Shown here: in pieces, positions 59,110 through 64,000 of the stretch
Position numbering within the stretch: the stretch's first letter is position 1
How the letters are laid out: every line of letters starts with the position of its first letter
Origin: Lumbricus terrestris
Taxonomy: Eukaryota > Annelida > Clitellata > Crassiclitellata > Lumbricidae
Length of the DNA stretch: 64,000 nucleotides
NCBI GenBank assembly: GCA_949752735.1
Contig: OX457037.1
Location: 12,266,358 to 12,330,357 of the forward strand
Reading direction: 5' to 3'
Notes under the pieces: model-generated
What the model was told of the DNA's origin: nothing
What the model saw: the letters and a program-made list of their open reading frames with translations, nothing else
Databases searched by the model: none
Made by a program: the position numbers and the translations under genes

Positions 59110-59225
59110 TCTACCCGGATGCAGAAACGGCGCATGCGCACTGGCGAGCGGGTCACTTCCGGAAGTACAGCGCCATGGCAAGAAGCAGCGATAGGTATAA
59201 AGTAATAGCGCTATATAAATCGTAA
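59110..59225 (+). promoter_or_regulatory. NRF-1/ETS-type promoter candidate with a short first exon
   Basis: GGCGCATGCGCACTGG (NRF-1-like, 59132) is followed 25 bases on by CACTTCCGGAAG (facing ETS words) and then GCGCCATGG, a strong start context (ATG at about 59174). The reading MARSSDRYK runs into AG|GTATAA, a possible donor. This arrangement is typical of TATA-less housekeeping promoters. No downstream exon was found, so the gene is unproven. Confidence 0.4.
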
Positions 59226-59655
59226 TCTGGCGATTAGGTTAGCGACAGCCGGATAATGATGCACTGCGGGAGGAGATCGGTAAACATCAGATTCGAGCGC
59301 CGGAGGTTTAGCTATTGCGTTCTGAGCGTGACGAACAAACTGCACGGGGTGCAGTCAGATGCGTTACGTAAGGAAGACCGAATACTGTAAGAGTAGAGTC
59401 ATTGGACTCTAACTAGAAGCCTAACTCCTACATGAATCAATGCAACGTACTATAAATTACAAGAATAGAGTCCCAAAACAACAATCAATAGGCTAAGATT
59501 TAGTGTGTAGCAATGTTTCAAATAATATGAGTGAAACATAATGTACTGCGTAAATACAAAAGTAATGAGCAGTAAATTCTAAGTGAGGGTAAAGTCACAA
59601 GACTCTATATAACTTGAATCCTAATCACTATTTAGATCCATGAAACATGCTATAA

Positions 59656-60783
59656 CAGGGCTTCTCAACCTTTTTCGTCCCGCGACACACTTAAACTTGC
59701 TATCAAATTTGGCGACACACCATTCAATCGTCATATGTAAATGTCGAAAAAATATAAAAAGTGTACGTCAAAGTTAAACATCATTATGAAAAACATATCT
59801 TTTTATTTAAAATTTGCTCTTAAACTTATTTATCCCTCTAAAATGCTAAACTGCTGACCTTTTTAATAAATGAAAATAATTATATTGAATTTCCTTCCAA
59901 TTTTTATTATTCTAAAATTCTAAATTATTCTTCTGATCCCAATCTATAGTCGTTTCTACAACTCGACGTCAATTTAGTCACCTAATTACTAAGACCTTGG
60001 GGTACCTAACAGTTAATGGGATCTTTGTTCTTGAATTTTTCTTTGGATCATTTTAAAACGCGGTTCCACAGTTTTTGCAAGTGCAACTCGTAAGCAGGCT
60101 GAGAGGGCACCTCCGACAAGTTTGTTCTGATTCTTGTTCTTTATGTTGATCATCTGAGAAAAGCCCTGTTCAGATTAGTAGGAGCTATGAAAGGAAACCA
60201 GCTCCTTGATAGCTTTGCTTGCAAGTGACTTGTAATGTTCTTCCTTGTACGTCTTTGCCCAGAACTGGGTTCTTGATAATTGCTTATAGGCTACATGTCC
60301 TTCAATCTGGAATCACATTGCAGCTCAACAAGTGTTTCCTGTTCATTGTTGTTCAATTCTGCTCCATTGATGTTTTCTCTGAGGAATGGGTTCAACATCC
60401 ACCTTAATTGTCTTCTTAATATCAGCATCTGAAGAAGATGGCCAAATTTACGTTTTCTTACCCATACATTTTTCCATTTCGATTGCTGAATTAGCCTAGG
60501 TTAAATGACCTGTAGGTATAGGAAGTCAGTGTATAATGTATGAACAACGGACGTGTGCTGTGAGAATTTAATAGACTGATGTTATTTAGGATCATTTCAA
60601 GTAATCTTAGGACTACTGCGTTGTGTCAGATGGGAAAAGAAACGAAGATAATTTATTATCATTATTAATTCGCGACACACCAATTCTTCGCGACACACCA
60701 GCGACACACCACTTTTACGCGACACACCGCCGGTCAAGTCGCGACACACCAGTGTGTCGCGACACACCGGTTGAGAACCCCTG
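59656..60783. mobile_element. hAT transposon, 1.1 kb, decayed, with GCGACACACC sub-terminal repeats
   Basis: The ends CAGGGCTTCTCAACC and GGTTGAGAACCCCTG are inverted. The flanking 8-mers TGCTATAA (59648-59655) and TGCCATAA (60784-60791) match at 7 of 8. GCGACACAC(C) occurs twice at the left (about 59687, 59710) and six times at the right (60672-60768), all in the same direction. A transposase remnant is on the minus strand. Confidence 0.93.
60020..60180 (-). pseudogene. hAT transposase C-terminal dimerisation domain remnant
   Basis: In reverse: EQGFSQMINIKNKNQNKL, then ALSACLRVALAKTVEPRFKM and QEQRSH. This matches the hATC pattern 'E..FS.M..IK.K.RN.L....L...L....L.P.....Q..H' of the Zaphod/ZBED5-like group. 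A stop lies just upstream of the first phrase and the catalytic domain is gone. Confidence 0.8.
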
Positions 60784-60791
60784 TGCCATAA

Positions 60792-62270
60792 GATTCAAGC
60801 CAATCATTGCAAATCTAATCTAATCTAATGTGGATTCGCAATTTCTTTAGCTTATGATTTCCGTGTTTCAATTTAACTGTTGAGATTTTGTGGTCAGTCT
60901 TAAAATGACCGACATAGAATAGAAAGTGTTTTCAAAAACAATGCCCTGCTGTGGTTGGTTCCTCCGTCTGGAATGACCTTCCTCCTTCACTAATATAGGC
61001 GCCGAATTAATACCTCGTGTATTATAGCCCTACTCATCCGTCTCTATCATTCCTGAAAGGTATTTCTTTTCTCCGACGTTCCCGTGCTGAGAACGCCTCT
61101 GAATTTATAGTCATCCTGCGAGAAATGCTGTAGCTACAATGCGACATGACCAACTTTGAATAATTTAAATAAATAAGCGGGTGAGAGAGTGAATGGGAGA
61201 AAGTGAGTAAGTGAGTAATTTATTCATTCGCAACATTCAATTAAAGAAATAAACAAAACTTCTACAAACTCACCGACAAGTTGCCGGTTAAACCACGCAA
61301 GAATCATCGCGCCGGTTGCCTCTAAGCCTGACTCTGCCGTGAAATCTTATCGGGCCTGATGTGATCGTCTCTTTATTTGCAGTCTCAAAATGGCGTCCGC
61401 AAAATCGTCAGATTCGTCAGGTATTCTTCGAATTGGGATAAAGTCCCGGATTGACGTCAGGTTCTGCGGATGGGCGAGTATCGAAGGATCTGAGAAGGAA
61501 TGTCGTGGTCGTGAATGGGATTTGGTCGTCAGAGGGAGGCAGGACCGCAGGACTGGTCAAGGCCCGCTTGCCCAGCAGTAGGTGGTTATAACGGTAGGAA
61601 AGATGGAAGGTGTTTTGGACGAATGGGGGTGCAATGAATGAAAGACTGGTGAAAGGATTGGTTTACAAATCGAACTATCTGCGGATGGATTGAAAGATGG
61701 ATTCAATCATTTAATGATTTTTAAAATCATATTCAGAACAGCACAACCATTCTTTCGCTTCTCATGCTCCATGGTTAAATCACAAATCCATCCAGAAATG
61801 CACTTGTAAGAACTGCAGTGCACGCTAGAAAGTCCCGGGTGAATTGATGGGCGGATTGAGAGATGGACGGGTGACTAAAAGGGTGATTGATTCTGAGAGG
61901 ATGCATAATTCTCAAGCTTCTGATGGAGCGATCGAATTCGAATGATTGACGGATTGAAAGAATAGTGGAAGTGAATGAAGAGGAAATGATCATCAAAGGA
62001 AAGGCGTGAGCTTAAAGGACTGAACGAAGAAATGAAAAACGAGGAAAGGAAAGAAGGAAGGAAGGAAGAAACGAGGTGAAGACGGAACGAATAAATGGAA
62101 AAGGTATTAGGTAGGAAAGTTGAATTAGAGATATGACGGAAGTAAGACCGATAAAGAATTAAGAAAGAAAACAACGGATGAGAATCTATGGAAGAGTAGA
62201 GTAATGAGAATGAGAGAAGGGATTTAATGCAGGGAGGGAAATAAACGATATGGGATAGTCGGAGAGATAG
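60792..62270. other. intergenic, with a possible first exon at 61390
   Basis: At 61390 the context TCTCAAAATGGCGTCCGC (a YY1-like AAAATGGCG and a good start context) opens a 63-residue frame beginning MASAKSSDSS. A GTATTC directly follows the Ser run and could be a donor. The frame has no recognised domain. The remainder is A/T-rich and unannotated. Confidence 0.3.
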
Positions 62271-62271
62271 A

Positions 62272-63315
62272 GTGAGGGAGAAAGAGTGATGTAAAGTGAG
62301 GGAGAAAGAATGATGTAAAGTGAGGAAGAAAGAATGATGTAAAGTGAGGGAGAAAGAACGATGTAAAGTGAGGGAGAAAGAGTGATGTAAAGTGGGGGAG
62401 AAAGAATGATGTAAAGTGAGAGAGAAAGAATGATGTAAAGTGAGGGAGAAAGAATGATGTAAAGCGAGAGAGAAAGAATGATGTAAAGTGAGGAAGAAAG
62501 AATGATGTAAAGTGAGGGAGAAAGAACGATGTAAAGTGAGGGAGAAAGAATGATGTAAAGCGAGAGAGAAAGAGTGATGTAAGGTGAGGGAGAAAGAGCG
62601 ATGTAAAGTGAGGGAGAAAGAACGATGTAAAGTGAGGGAGAAAGAATGATGTAAAGCGAGAGAGAAAGAGTGATGTAAGGTGAGGGAGAAAGAGCGATGT
62701 AAAGTGAGGGAGAAAGAGTGATGTAAAGTGAGGGAGAAAGAATGATGTAAAGTGAGGGAGAAAGAATGATGTAAAGTGAGGGAGAAAGAACGATGTAAAG
62801 TGAGGGAGAAAGAGTGATGTAAAGTGAGGGAGAAAGAATGATGTAAAGTGAGGAAGAAAGAATGATGTAAAGTGAGGGAGAAAGAACGATGTAAAGTGAG
62901 GGAGAAAGAATGATGTAAAGTGAGGGAGAAAGAGTGATGTAAAGTGAGGGAGAAAGAGCGATGTAAAGTGAGGGAGAAAGAGTGATGCAAAATGAGGAAG
63001 AAAGAGTGATGTAAAGTGAGGGAGAAAGAGTGATGTAAAGTGAGGGAGAAAGAGCGATGTAAAGTGAGGGAGAAAGAGTGATGCAAAATGAGGAAGAAAG
63101 AGTGATGTAAAGTGAGGGAGAAAGAGTGATGTAAAGTGAGGAAGAAAGAGTGATGTAAAGTTAGAGAGAAAGAGTGATGTACAGTGAGGGAGAAAGAGTG
63201 ATGTAAAGTGAGGGAGAAAGAGTGATGTAAAGTGAGGGAGAAAGAGTGATGTAAAGTGAGGGAGAAAGAGTGATGTAAAGTGAGGGAGAAAGAGTGATGT
63301 AAAGTGAGGGAGAAA
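62272..63315. repeat. 24-bp minisatellite, about 43 copies
   Basis: The unit is GATGTAAAGTGAGGGAGAAAGAGT with point variants (GAATG, GAACG, GAGCG, GCGAGAG, GGTGAGG, GAGGAAG). The unit length is a multiple of three, so two minus-strand frames of 509 and 564 residues stay open, giving octapeptide repeats such as HFTSLFLP. These look like by-products rather than genes. Confidence 0.97.
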
Positions 63316-63416
63316 AAGGGATACAGAGGGAGGGATGAAGACGGAGGGATGCATATATAGGGAGGGATACGGGGGGAAACGAAATGATGGTGGAAAGAGT
63401 GCAACGAAGAGAAGGA

Positions 63417-63683
<267 letters not shown>

Positions 63684-64000
63684 TCCGGAAGTTAGGATGA
63701 CGTTTTTGACAGCAAGATGACGGGAGGTGAAGGTCAGACGCAGATAGCAGCAGATGTGACACGGAGTGATGGACAGAGCTATAGGGTGAGAGAGAGATGT
63801 ACAGAGAAACAGAGGAACGGAGGGAAAGAATGGAGGATGGAGAAACTAAGAAAATACAAGAAATGATAAAAAATGGTCGCAAGTGAAAAAAATGTACGTG
63901 AAAATTAATGCGCTTCACAATTATTTCTAATAATTATCGTCGCTATCAATTTCGTTGGTTGAGTGTTGAAAGACTGTCGCTTAGAGTCAGACATCGCTCG
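63684..64000. other. right edge, no feature seen
   Basis: Purine-rich then A/T-rich unique sequence. Nothing recognised. Confidence 0.4.

Overview
This window is animal genomic DNA, not bacterial. It has short exons split by GT-AG introns, long gene-poor stretches, many microsatellites, tRNA-derived SINEs, LINE fragments and numerous TIR DNA transposons. The frequent octamer TAGGCCTA and the short tail repeats containing 'tatagcgcc' suggest a marine invertebrate, possibly an echinoderm or other invertebrate deuterostome. That assignment is inference and not secure.

The one clearly recognisable host locus is a calpain (Ca2+-dependent cysteine protease) cluster on the minus strand. Calpain A runs from exon 1 at 30238..29987 down to at least 8470. 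I could place 16 exons by translating across matching splice phases. They cover the N-terminal exon, the protease core (Cys, His and Asn of the triad in three separate exons), the C2-like (CBSW) domain and most of the penta-EF-hand domain. Exon 2 and the last exon(s) were not found, and one donor site (exon 4) is unresolved. A second N-terminal exon of a close paralogue, calpain B, lies at 822..556 and its gene continues off the left edge, so the two genes are in head-to-tail tandem. A non-coding block about 0.6-0.9 kb upstream of exon 1 of B also resembles one about 1.2 kb upstream of exon 1 of A, so the duplication carried 5' flanking DNA.

The calpain introns and flanks are filled with transposons. 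I could delimit at least ten elements with inverted termini flanked by 8-bp (one 9-bp) direct repeats, the hallmark of hAT-type elements. Several are nested: 17628-19808 holds an RTE-like LINE 3' end whose (GAT)n tail was itself hit by another element. 12105-14015 holds a piggyBac-like fragment and a 110-bp minisatellite. Different hAT-like families share an internal motif related to GATGACCTTTTTTAGTCGT.

From about 30.3 to 64 kb I see no convincing host protein-coding gene. This part holds a 5'-truncated LINE (reverse transcriptase ORF 37494-38492), a decayed mariner with ~200-bp terminal inverted repeats (46321-47725), an unclassified TIR element (about 55415-57711), a hAT with a remnant dimerisation domain (59656-60783), a diverged segmental duplication (39.4-40.2 versus 43.5-44.6 kb), several GC-rich promoter-like patches (36.1, 45.1, 51.5, 59.15 kb), and a 1-kb array of a 24-bp minisatellite followed by (GA)n near the right edge. 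Most long open reading frames in the window are artefacts of simple repeats.
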